NCBI GenBank assembly: GCA_945910005.1
Contig: OX246747.1
Span: forward strand, 38,280,818-38,344,817
Direction: 5' to 3'
Source of the DNA: Isoperla grammatica
Lineage: Eukaryota; Arthropoda; Insecta; Plecoptera; Perlodidae
Length of the DNA stretch: 64,000 nt
The position numbers and the translations under genes are program-made. The notes under the pieces are model-generated. The model made no database searches. It was not told where the DNA came from and saw only the letters and a list, made by a program, of their open reading frames with translations. Shown piece after piece: positions 1-12,792 of this stretch. Numbering within the stretch: the stretch's first letter is position 1; every line of letters begins with the position of its first letter.

Positions 1-503
1 TCCCTAGATCCAGAAATTATGTTATTGTCATGGGTGACAGCAATCCCTCTCACATCCAACGTATGACCATAAAGAACACATCCTAGTTTATAAGGAGGTG
101 AAGCCATTCTTATAACACTATATATTTACTGTGAACAAATACGTTGTTATGCGTACAAATATATTATTTCAGGAATTACAAATTAAATTTTGAATAACAC
201 CAGTCATCACAGTAACTACACCGGTGATACAGCTACTGTTTTGTAGGTTATGTTATCCACAGCTTTGTTGATAATGATGATGACACGCACAGCCTTGTAA
301 ACATGAAAACTTACGCGCGTTTTTTGAACTGAGCTGAAAACATCAAACGGGACCGCAAATAATCAAAATTGATAAGATAATGATATCAAAAGGCTCCAAA
401 AACAAGAAAAATTCCCGTCAAACAAAGTGGATGAGATTTACTCGTGATCTTTCTGCCTGGGCCCGGGGTAGAATTTGGTCGAGGGTGACGCTGCCAGTCG
501 TAA
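1..503. other. No gene seen
   Basis: AT-rich sequence with no recognisable coding, RNA or repeat signal apart from its boundary with the MITE that starts at 504. Confidence 0.5.
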
Positions 504-1146
504 AGCCGCGTTCACATAAATGACTAGTGACTATTGACTATTGATTATTGACTATTGATTAGTGACTAAGAGAATTGAACCATAGGCGATACGTGCTGAC
601 GTTCACACAACTTTACTTTTGACTTATGACTCTTGACTATTGACTAACGAATTGAAGATATCTGGAAGTCATAGTTACAACCAATCACAACGTTCGCGTT
701 CAGCCAATGAATGTGGAGCAACGGAAGTCAATACCACTATTCAATTACTGTCAAGTGTATATTTGTTTTTGACTATTTCCGGCGAATATTATTTATTTAT
801 TATTTTTATGAAGCTGTCAAACAATAAAACATTCTTATTTTGAAAACAAATCTTCAAAACAAACAAGAAACATACAAAACCTTCACAACTTGGTTAAGCC
901 CATCATTAAATGTTTTAACTGGTGAACAGTTACTATCGCCATACCTCGTTTTCTTCATAATGTTGCAATTTTATTATTTTGACAGCTCGTTGTTTGTCAA
1001 TCAGTTTGATTCATTTGTTCTAGGTGGCAGATCATACGTGTCAAAGAACTTAGTTGTGTAGTGTTCATATCTTTCTTTGGGTAGTCAATAATCACTAGTC
1101 AATAGTCAATAGTCAGTAATCAATAGTCATTTATGTGAATGCGGCT
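504..1146. mobile_element. Harbinger-like MITE, 643 bp, TAA target duplication
   Basis: The ends are inverted repeats starting AGCCGCGTTCACATAAATGA on the left and AGCCGCATTCACATAAATGA on the right, followed by repeated GACTATTGA-type motifs. TAA flanks both sides (501-503 and 1147-1149), the 3-bp TWA duplication typical of PIF/Harbinger elements. The interior has no transposase. A related interior segment recurs at about 37,540-37,740. Confidence 0.8.
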
Positions 1147-3354
1147 TAAGAGGTGATGAAATGAGGTCCTCCTCTCAACGCCTTTGAATATGTCATTGTC
1201 TTGATGCCCTGCATTGTTGGAGTATACTCACGTTATTCGCTTTTTTACCACTGAGAACATCCAATACATAGATATATACTGGTCGCCAAAGTGGGATTTC
1301 AATTGCTGCGAGATGTTGTGGCAATTAAATGGTAACAGTGCAAGATGCAACTGCGGGACTGTCCTCAAACGACGCATCCTTGTCCATTTTTTCAATCACT
1401 CCCCCCCCCTTCCCTTCCCTAATGGTTGAGTATCTCAAATAATTTTATTTAAATAAAATTGTATTTGATGCAAGTTAATTGAAATTCATTTAAAAACATT
1501 TTGTCGAGTACATACCTAGTTTTCTATGTAACAAAAGATCACGAATGCATAAGGAAATTTTGCCACCATGCCTTGCCACTAGAGTATTCAGTATAAAGTC
1601 ACCTTAATCTGAGTTATCAAGATCTGACATCCAAACATCTTGTTTGTTTGCGTTTTAAATTGGTTGTAATTTAACTTTATCCGCCAACAAGGAGTGCTGG
1701 TACAAGTAATAACACAATGCCTTGATTTGTTCAGGCTAAAGTTGCATTCTCGAAGAATCCACCTGCTAATAGTTTCAGTAGGACAAAACATATTACGGAT
1801 AACGGGGATTATGGAAATTCAGAGAATTAAAGACATTTCACGGTTTCAGATTTTTTTATAACATATACAAATACGTACACAAGCATTACTTTCGTCTATA
1901 TACACACGTACACACAAAAATACAAAATTATAACACAACAAAAATTATAATTAAATAATAAAAATAATGCAAAATGGCAGTGATTGAATAATTTTTACAA
2001 ATTAAAAATATATTATTAAACTTACAATAATATTTAGGGTTGCGCAAATCTGGACTTGGAAACTATGGGACACCTCGAAGCTGCATTAAAAAGATTTGCG
2101 AACCTCGAACCAAACCTTTTCTTTTAAGTTTGCCCAGTAATTTAATAAAACATATGTTTAACAGGAATTTATAAAGGTTCCTATCGGTTTTCAAACCGGT
2201 TTGCACATCGCTATTACTATTATTTAGAAAATTAAGATTCTCGCAAGAATCGAGATTCGCACGCCAGATAGTGGTACGTAGCTGTGTAAGTGGCACTTTA
2301 CTGCGAGATTCTTTTGTGTGAGTGAGTAGCAAACATTACGTACTTCATCCGAGATCCATACAACCTGTCATTGCCAGCCTGCACACGTTTCACGGGGAAA
2401 CAATACGGAACTTGTCAGCTTGTTGAATTGTGTAAACAAATCATGAATAAATGAAATAAATATATCCTCCAAACAGGGATTAAATTTGAAGTAGGCCTGT
2501 GTAAACTAAACAGTGATTCTTTAGTTCAAATCAAGTTATATTCATGCAAAGAAAGTTCGAGTAACAAATGAAAATATCAAATAGTGGTTAAACGTAGCAA
2601 ATAATTCCAAATAATTATTACGGGAAAAATAAAATGATTTGAAGAACAAAATATTATGTAGCTTGGTTCAGCATTATTGTTTGCTTTGTTCACTGGTGCC
2701 CAGCTTGTTATTGTTTGCTGCAATTTTATTTATCTTTACTAAATATAATAGACTTTTGCCACTTACGAATAGTTCTCACTGAATTCAAAACAGTTTTCTT
2801 CACATTGTAACAAGTTTTCAAAAATGTATCATTAACAAAAACATTTCCTTTCTTTTTGAATTTAAAATAGTAGGTATTCGAATTTCGACGATTAATTATT
2901 CACAAATAACAAATCCAAATATTTGCTCGGGGCTAGTTTGTAGCACTTTGCTGAAATTTAATTTCTCGTGACATTTCAGGTCAATTTTTCCAGAGCGACA
3001 CACCAGTCTACACAACACAACTAGTATCGACGTTTACACGGCCTTCTCCATACAACTACTAGTACAAAAAGTACACAGCAAATATTGGTTTGTTTGTACG
3101 AGACAAGTTCAACTATTAGTTAAGCCGTTAGTTATGAATACTTCATGAGAAAGAGAGTAATAAGGATTAGTTGCGGACACTACCGATAGTTCCATAAGGT
3201 ATTGTCGGTAGTTATGATCAGCAATCAACTAGATTTCTTACGTATTAGAAAGACTTAGGCGTCATACAGCTGCCAGGATGATTCGCATTTTGGACACGTC
3301 TGAAGTTTTGCATACCATTAATTGTTAACAAACCACAATTTAAATTAGATTAAT
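1147..3354. other. AT-rich intergenic DNA
   Basis: No coding exon, RNA gene or clear repeat seen. Short open frames here have no recognisable domain and AT-rich, non-coding composition. Confidence 0.5.
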
Positions 3355-4859
3355 TTTAATAATTGTGAACATTCCTTGTTCTAGTTCAATAGTAACATGG
3401 ATTAGAGAAAGGAATGTTTTCCTTGGGCAAATATGTACCAATATTTCAAGTGTACACATGTTGTGTGGGTGATTCACGATAAACACACAACTGTAGCATG
3501 GAAAGCTTCAGAAATGTCCGTAGATGCTTTTCGCTTAAAACAGCCGTCCAAGGCAGCCTTAAAGTCAAGTACGCGTAGGCATTTTACGTTGTAATCCGTC
3601 ATCTGTCACCATCAATGGATTTCCATCCTCTCGATAAACCTCGTCGCACGACAGAGAAGTTTATAAATACTTTCCTCCTCGTCCGGACGTCGTCGCATCG
3701 GTTAACTCGCTACATAAATACAATACACAATAATAATAATACGTTAAGAGCAACAAAGAATAATCATTATAATCTTAGCAAAATATCCCCTTCGAGGGTG
3801 CCTCAAAAGCTTTGACTCGATTCATCCCTATCGTCTTCGCCGGAGAACTAGACACGTACGACAACGTCTTCCGTTCGGATTACCCGACCCAATACGTCGT
3901 TCCATCTTCGGAACGTCCAAGCTGTTGGCGTTGTGTGGCAAGAATACAACCGTCAATAGTTAGTTACTGTTCTCAACTGTGAATACTAATATAATATCAA
4001 AGTTGATCCAAGTTCTGTAGGCTTACGGTAATTAATAATAATAAGACGAGTCAAAGTCGTCCGGACGTTAAACTCGACCTCATCGGAAGTGGATGCAGTT
4101 GTCCTCTATGCTCTTTGCTTGGCTTACACTGGAACACACGAGCAGCGAGCCGTTTTCGTTGCATCTGGGGCCGCATCGTCTCTTTCTCGTCGCGATGTAT
4201 CCGAGTTTACCGTTTCGACGTCTTCGTTACAGGACATGAGAAGCGTAGGCGGGGCTGGGGGGGGGGGGAGCTAAGCTAAGTGTTTGTGGAATGGGGAGCG
4301 ATTTTGCCGGTGGGTGTGAGTGTGCTAGGGGGGGGGGGGGGGGAAGTTCTCGGTTATTGGGACAGCTTCGGTCTTCTTGGGTCATCGCAGGCGCAGACTA
4401 CTTTCCCGCTTCTTTTCCTCCTTCCTCCTTTCTTCGTAATCGTCCTTCGTCTTGATAAGCGTCGTTGTATATAAATACGAGTTAAGCCCAATAAACATTA
4501 AAAAAAAAAAAAAACAATTACACGAATCTTCCACAACGTAATACACGGCAATATATGGAACGAGACAATACTAGGGGGGGGGGGGGGCAAGAGCGACGAC
4601 ACGAAAACGAGAGCGCAATCACAACGAACACACGCACATTAAAAAAAAAAGGCTGTTAAATTATTATAGTAGGTATAGTATATAAATTAATATGCACATT
4701 TTCCGTCCTCTTGTTCCCTTATTCTGTTATTAAGTTCGAAAGCTCTCCCGTCTCGACCATCGTCGAGCGACGGATTGTTCCCGCGAGGGTCGGAGTTCCG
4801 TCTCCGTAGAGTCTGTCACCGCGGGGTGGGGCGTCGAACACGGGGGGGGGGGGGGGGAG
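3355..4859 (-). other. Probable 3' UTR of the ADAMTS gene
   Basis: From the stop codon down to about 3,500 the DNA is CpG-rich, unlike the AT-rich flank, as expected of exon sequence. It holds four C-tracts on the gene strand (plus-strand G at 4842-4857, 4574-4587, 4328-4343, 4257-4268). I see no AATAAA on the minus strand here; ATTAAA at 3360-3355 is the best candidate poly(A) signal. The end point is an inference. Confidence 0.4.
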
Positions 4860-4958
4860 TTAGGGGGGCTGCAGCCAGTCTAGTGTTAGACCGTGGCGAC
4901 TGTGCGGACTACACGTGCCGCAGTAGCCACCGCATTTGCCGTAGATCTGCTGGTCCCT
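4860..4958 (-). CDS. ADAMTS9: ADAMTS exon 24: C-terminus of GON domain and stop
   Basis: Encodes residues 1235-1266: [16 protein letters not shown], then a short tail ending LDWLQPP and TAA at 4,862-4,860. GKCGGYCG.C is the invariant end of GON domains. The acceptor is TTCCAG with exon start 4,958. The stop lies two bases before a C16 tract of the 3' UTR. Confidence 0.94.
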   Translation of the reverse strand, partial: RDQQIYGKCGGYCGTCSPHSRHGLTLDWLQPP

Positions 4959-7900
4959 CTGGAACACAAGACAACACATGTATACACGGGCCGTGTATAC
5001 ATAAACGTCTGCCGTTTCATGCAGTCATGGGTGAACGTAGTTGAGTGCCACAGGTGAACATTTATTGACAAAGTGATTTTTCAGTTTACTTTTGGAGGCA
5101 ACATTAGACACTCTCTGTCTATTCTTGGATTCTTACTAGATGTTCTAATTACAATTAGGCACATGCATGCCTACAACAGTTAAAACACATTACACTGTTA
5201 GAATTACTCGCTATAATTAGCATAAAACATAATATAAGAAATTGTAGAAATAGATCAATTTAAAAGGTCACTTAAAAATTACCTAATTGAGAAGGCATAT
5301 TATGAAATAAAGGAATAAAGGAATATATTCAAGAACATACTTTCAAATATTAAAATTGAACCAGTAGGCCTAGCTCGTTTTAGTTTTTCTCTGTTATAAT
5401 AAATATACTTTATTAATCTATGTAGTAGAGTATTGGCCTACATCCATATATTATATTCATAGACCTAGTATAACATAAGAGTTGTATGTAGTTTTTGTAA
5501 AATTATATTAGTTTATCTAGATGTATTAATTATAATTATGACGTGTTCCATACATCCGTGATGTGCAGTCGAAACTCGACTTAAATAAATAAATAAATAT
5601 TTATAAATTAGGTTACTATATTGGTCATGCAAGCCTTAGGAAATGAGTCAACCCTAAAATTTAATATTTTAATACTTTAAAATAAAAAAAATTATATATA
5701 TGATGACAGAGAAATGTTTGCCGGAAAGATTGCTTCGAGAGGAAGAGTGTGATTATAAGGACGTACCTCCTGTTTCCTGATGTCTATGGAGGGTTTGCTG
5801 CCGTGGCCCTCCCACGTTGTCAGGGCCGACACCCTGAAGGGCGTCCCTCGCAGGTCTATGCTGAACCGGCCCTGGGGACAGTTGGACTGGCTGTAGCAGT
5901 CTCCGCTCTCAGCGTAGGCCACCTTCTTGCCCTTCACCTGCCGCGCGAAGGTCGTGTCTTGCGCTGTGCACAGACAGTGTGACATGTAACACAGCGCTAT
6001 TTAATAATAATGAATAATGATAAAAAAAAAAAAATCACATTTAGAGTCTACCCACTCAGTAATTAAACTGATTTGCAGTGGGGGACTTTAATTTAAAGTG
6101 ACTAAACCAACCCTGTAGGCTTAGAACACCATCGACTAATGCACTACGTTCTCAGCTCAGTAAATAGGGCAACACAAGCAAATCAATTCTTTGATGGAAA
6201 CCTTCCCTCTTCTAACATCTCTTCTGCATTTATCTTGTTATACAAAATTATACTGATCGGTGTTACTTGTTTATTAGAAGCTCACATGAAGAAGACTGAC
6301 ACAGCAGTAGAGTACAGATTACAGAATGACATCACAGAGCAGCTGTTGCACAGGTTGCTGAGTGTAAACAACACTGGGGCCTTGCATGACACATACATTA
6401 TATTACACAACATCTAGGCCTATAACATTACTCATCTACGAACGTAACTTACAGCTTAATGGATTTGATTTTCCTTTATTAACGTTTACAAGCAGACTTG
6501 ATAACATCTAACCATGTAATATTCCACAAAAATTGACTTTGAAACGTCGTTTTAAAGACATGCAAACGAAAAACATTAAAACCTCATACTAATCTTACTC
6601 TTACTTACTAACTTTTGAGGTCATATTGTACACATTACGTTGTATTATACTATGTATATATGTATTGTCTTAATCATGAGTGACAACTTTGCATACTCGC
6701 ATGTTCCTCTGACGTGCACATGAGTGTCTTAATGAAGGCTTTATAAATAAAATAAAATAAAATAATTTTAAAGACGCGCGCAATTGCACCCGCTCGTAAG
6801 TCACCGAAGTGCAGACAGAGACGGAGACTTACTGTGCACCCTGAGCGACGTCACGTTCAGTCGTATCCTCCTGTAGACGGTGAGTCCGGCCTTCCCCTCA
6901 GCATCCAGCACGCAGGCACACTTGTCTCGCCTCAGACCCCCGTCGGGACATGAGTCTGGGACCAGCAGTCTAAGGACAGGGTTACAACCACGTTACCCCA
7001 CACATTGACAACACTCTACAACAATTTGCCTACCCATTTAAAATCAGCTCAGAAGCTTAGTGCTTTCAAGTTCTCATTAAAAAAGTATCTGCTCACCCAC
7101 CAATTCTACAGCCTGAATGAATATTTAACCTCTTCTTACCACTAGTATGGCTATTTCAGCATAATGACTTCTGATTCTAGTATAAGTCTTGAGTAGGCCT
7201 ACTATTAATATTAATTTTAACTGTGATGTATACCTAACTTTAGCTAGTAATTTTATTGTTTAGACTTCTGACATGTTAACATGTAATGCATTATTGTAAG
7301 TTTAAGACAAATATGATATCAATGTATCGCATCAATAGATGCTAATAAATACAAATACATTCAACATGCACGGTTCCACACTCCCTGTATCTTTCTATGG
7401 TAATAACGGGAACTATAGAAGTACAACGGCTCAATGAAGAGTCGTGTTCTACAACGGGGAAAGGAAGGTAATTAGTAGTTGGATGGTTTCACGACCCGTA
7501 GATGTGAACTGTTGTGTTGTTACTAGTTCCTGGGTTATTTCGTCGTGTCGACAACAACGCAACAGTTCGCAAGGTACGATAAGTTGCCAATAGAGACATA
7601 AAGAAGATACACATGCACGTTTATGGTCATAGAGCTGTTAGTTAGAGTTAGTTTGCTGAACTTTTCGAAGGTTTTGCGTGTTAAATTTCTAACTTCAAGT
7701 ACATTTAATGCTAAAAAATGTAAGAATACAGTCAAGCTCACTGAAAGAACTCTCTTCTAACAAAATTCTGGATTTAACAAAGTCATTTTGATTATCCTTA
7801 AACGAAAAAATACACACAACATGGAAAGTTCTTTTCTAGCAAAGTAGGGTAAGTGATAACAATTTTTGAAACTCGCTCTACCACAATTTGTGAATGAGCC

Positions 7901-10445
7901 TATGAGTGTATGTAAATGATGGAAGGCTGATAAATGAAATGAAAAATCAGTTTCCTCCAGGTTTGTCACATCTGGGCTGGACCGTATTAGAGATTCCGAC
8001 GAGAAGCGAAAGCGTGCGTACCTCCTGTCGTAGATCTCGGCAAAGTTCCCGCTCTCGTTGTAGAGCGTGAGGAACTCGTGAGGCGAGTCCGTGTCCATGC
8101 CGTGGCAGTAGAGAGTCACGACCCGGCCGTGGACAGACAGCCGGTAGTCTCGGTCCTCTGTCGTCTTGAGCCGCTGTCGGGCCTCCAGGCAGGAGCCAAA
8201 CAGACCCACACCTGCAAGCACGTCATCGCGGTAAGCTAGCTGGTACGTACAACTGACAGACAGGCGGTAGTCTTGAGCTGCTGTCGGGCCTCCAGGCAGG
8301 AGCCAAACAGACCCACACCTGCAAGCACGTCATCGCGGTAAGCTAGCTGGTACGTACAACTGACAGACAGGCGGTAGTCTCGGTCCTCTGTCGTCTTGAG
8401 ACGCTGTCGGGCCTCCAGGCAGGAGCCAAACAGACCCACACCTGCAAGCACGTCGTCACGGTAAGCTAGCTGGTACGTACAACTAAACAACGTGGCGTAA
8501 TTGCACTTTCTCATGTTTTGTTATTCTCTATTAAAGTTCTTTTAATTTTAACTGTGATGTATACCTAACTTTAGCTAGTAATTCTATTGTTTAGACTTCT
8601 CACATGGTCACATGTAATGCATTATTGTAAGTTTTTGACAAATCTGATATCAATGTATCGCATAGATCAATGGATGCTAATAAATACAAATACATCTGTT
8701 TCACATGGGATCGTGTCAAGTTAATTCCCTCCTTCCTTACTTTTCACTTTTCACTCGCGAAACGCAGTCTGCCTCGTCACTTACCGTGCACCTTCTTCGG
8801 ATTGCACTTCCGTTTCCGCTTTGGTTTCGACTCTTTGTGGCACTTGTGCTGAGGAACTTTCTTGCCCGTGTGGTGGAAACACGATATCCTTCGTATCTGG
8901 TGGCTCTTCTTGCCGCTGAACATCTGCATACACTGCAAGCACAAACAAACATTACGCACTTGTTTATTATCCATATATTATTATAGTATAGACCTAGTAT
9001 AACATAAGAGTAGTAGTATGTAGTATTTGTAAAATAATATTAGTTTAAATCTAGATGTACTAATTATAATTATGACATGTTCCATACATCCGTGATGTAC
9101 AGTCGGAACTTGACTTAAATAAATAAATAAATAAAATAAATAAATTATATCGGGGGGGGGGGGAATAATGTGTAGCAATAGCTTACGACAGTAAAAAGGA
9201 AAAACCAATTCAAATACATTTTTATTGCAGTGAAATCCAGAAATAAAAATATGGTACTAGTCTCTCTTTAATTTGATATCTTATTTACCTGTGAGCTGTG
9301 TGGGAATGGGAAACAAGATAGGAGTCACCTACTAGTATTTACAGGACTGGCATGTGAACGTGACGCAATGCCGAGCGGCATGGTGGGGGAACTTGGTTGG
9401 GAGTCCTTGGAGGAGAGACGGAGGAGTGATAGGATGTGTAATCTATATAGAGCAGCTACTAGGGGGAAAGGAGGGTGGGGGGAAATCCAGAGCAGGTTGC
9501 AAGAAGGAGTTTATAGAGGGAGGGTGGATCATAATTGGAAGTTTCAGCGTCGGGTAGTGAGAAGTGATCTAGGTAGATTTGGTTGAGAGAATGGTTAGGG
9601 AATGGAATGAGTTACCCGAGGAGGTTGTTGAGTGCGAGTCGGTAAGGAAATTTAGAAATAGATTGAAGGATAGGAGGTGATGAGGGAGGGTGGGGTGAGG
9701 GGAGGTTTGGATAGGTTGCCACTGGGTAGTTGTGGCCCATTTGCAGCCTTGAAGTGTTTAATCTTAATCTTAATCTTAATGAAGAGAGAGGATAAAGAAG
9801 CTTGTCTCTACTGGTTGACAAGATCCAGCATGATGGCTTAAGAAGAGGAGGAAGACAACACTAATGCCCGTATCTAAGGTAGGAGAGAGAGACTCACTGT
9901 CTGCCACTCGCCGGTCCGCCAGTGGTAGAGACTGTCGCAGGCCGGCTGATGACAGGTCTGAGACTCTAGCGGCTTGGCCTCTCCGTTGCAGACGTCCGTA
10001 CGAGCGTCGTTGTGAGTCTCCAGGGAGTTGCAGACCACCGAGCGACGCTGCGAGCCCAGGCCACACGTCACAGAGCACTGAAACAACCGCGCGACATAGC
10101 ACATGCAGTCTCTTTTCTTGGTCGTTAGATCTACTGTATTCAGTCAAGTATTTTAGTATTGCTCTTCCTAACAGTAAAAGGTCCTGATAGTAATACTAGT
10201 CCGTCTCTACTTTATTAATGTCAATGTAATAACAAAACACTTACCTGTACATACCTTTATTATTATTACCAACATCAATGTTTTTGTTGGTGGATATAAA
10301 ATTGTTCTGCTATGTTTATACTACTGTACTATGTATGATCACTATTATTATTCCATACTCCATGGATCATTGATTAAATATGACTTGTATGTATGTATGT
10401 ACTGATGCAAAATAGCAAGATATGCTATAATAAAGAATACTTCTT

Positions 10446-10485
<40 letters not shown>

Positions 10486-10825
10486 ATTACTTAAAAAATA
10501 TATTATACCATTAACATTATGACGAGTTGTTTTTTCATAAACTAAATACTAGGAAATAACAATACAAAATATTACAATACTATAAAATACACAATGTAAT
10601 ATATAACACTAAGACTTGAGAGATGTTCTTACACACGTGTGACTATCGCGTGATTTGAACGTTTGCGTTTGAGCCAACTAAAAGCGTTCGTCCACCGCCG
10701 TCTAGAGAACCTCAACACAGAATGGCATGCAACACTGAAAGCAGCCAAAAGTTGACGACAACACAGAAGAAGAGTAAACTTACAAAATACACAACACAAA
10801 CGGAAACTGAATTACATGCACAGAA

Positions 10826-10863
<38 letters not shown>

Positions 10864-12761
10864 GTAGAAAGACCCAACAGAAGTAGTCACCATCTGCCTA
10901 AAGGAAAGGAACTAGAAACAAATTAGACCACAAACTAGGGGCGTAGTAAAAAAGGAACATAGCAGAAGCCACGCACACTAAGAGAAATATAAATAAACAC
11001 TGAAAAACAACATGCACGCACAAGCAATAATATGTAGACAGGCTTAACAGAAGAAGTCACCATCCCCCTATAGGCCTATATATACTATATATATAAGAAC
11101 TAGAAAGAAACAAGACCACAAACAAGGACATAGACAATTGTAAGTAAACAAAACAGAAGCCAAACTCAGAGAGAAATAACATCGATCCACAACAACACAC
11201 TGAAAGCCACCTCGGAATCAGGAGAAACAGTTGCCTGTTTGGCACCATAGGACGTGGAGGAGAAATGTGGCAACCTTGCCGAGGAAAGTCGAGGAGATTT
11301 CTTTTCCATCAGTTCATACCATTTTCTGTTCTTGTTGTATACATATGTCATAGCTATAGGCTACATAAAAAAGGATTCGTACAAATACGCAATCATGAAT
11401 AAATAAATAAATAAATAAATAATAAAAGAACCAGGGAAACTGGTGGCAGGTAAATTGTAGAATGATCTAGCAAGAGGAAGAGAGACAACAGTATAGGAAG
11501 GACAAATACAGAGAAGATGAGAAGCTACACAATACAAACACAGCAGCGTAAGACAGAGCAGCAACAACCCAACCAGCAAGAGAGAGTGAGCGAGAGAGAG
11601 AAGCTAAACAACAACGCAAGCAAAACATGGACAACCGGCCGGCGAGCGAGCGTTGTACCTCTGTCCAGTCCGAAAGGACCCACGAGTTGGGACACTGGGC
11701 GCGACGGCAGTTTCGCACCATCTTGGGGCGCGACGCGATGTCGCACCGGCCGTCTGGCGCGACACAGTCAACGGTGCGCTTGCGCGAGCCAGTGCCGCAA
11801 GACTTGGAGCACTGCAAGAGAGAGAGAGAGAGGGTGCAACGTGCAACACAGCTGACTGACCAATCTCTGTATAATATCTTACCCAGTCCACGGTAAACAC
11901 TTGGCAAGCTCAGAAATATCATTGAGTATTGTTTTGAGGTGGATTTGTAGTAGTAGTATCTACTTGTCCACAATTGAGGAATAACATTTTCATTAATTTA
12001 CAAAAACTGTGTTATTTAGAGCATCTTCTTCTGTTGGCAAGACTTGTAGTTTTATTTTTTTCCATTTAAATCGGACTTAAAAAATAAAATAAATAAACGA
12101 ATAAAAAAAATAGAAAAATAACACGTTAAAATCAGTTTTGAAATTGGTCAATCAACATCAACATTACAACATTGATTGCTAGATACAACAGTACATGAAT
12201 AGGAAGAACATTAGCACAGCAGGTCTAACTAAACAACACGGCTTTCAGTACGGATTCGGACATTAACTAAGGAACACAATTACAGCTGCACACTTGAATC
12301 AATAATGAAAGCTAGACTGCAAAGAAGTACAAGAGGGACAACATAGCATATAGAGTACAATTGCTCATCTCTTACACGTAATATATATATATACATCTGG
12401 GCATGCTTTGCGATACATAGAAAGCATAAACAATAAACATTGTACGCAAGGGCGAAGCTGCCGGATCAGAATGCTACATAACAGGGCATTTCTAATGCGC
12501 GATTTAGACGGTTCAATGTACCGTTCAATGTTTCTTGAATTCAATGACAAAAAAGTATCAAAATATACATGCATAATTAAACACAACAATAACTCTTCTT
12601 TTTGTGATGCCTTTTTGTCCTTGAATTCAAGGAACATTGAGCGGAACATTGAACCGTCTAAATTGGGCATATGTTGGTATGGATCTGACTGCCCATGGTC
12701 AAACTATGTGGATGGAAGATAAGGCCTAGCTGGCCTTAATCCCGCCTTCAATAAAGACCAT

Positions 12762-12792
<31 letters not shown>

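Noticed and set aside
640..1061. Two frames of 67 and 73 codons inside the MITE
   Set aside because: They lie inside the inverted ends, have no transposase motif and AT-driven composition.
4486..4520. Plus-strand AATAAA followed by an A15 run, read as the 3' end of a plus-strand gene
   Set aside because: No plus-strand coding frame leads to it, and the region fits the minus-strand ADAMTS 3' UTR better; it may be a small retroposed tail.
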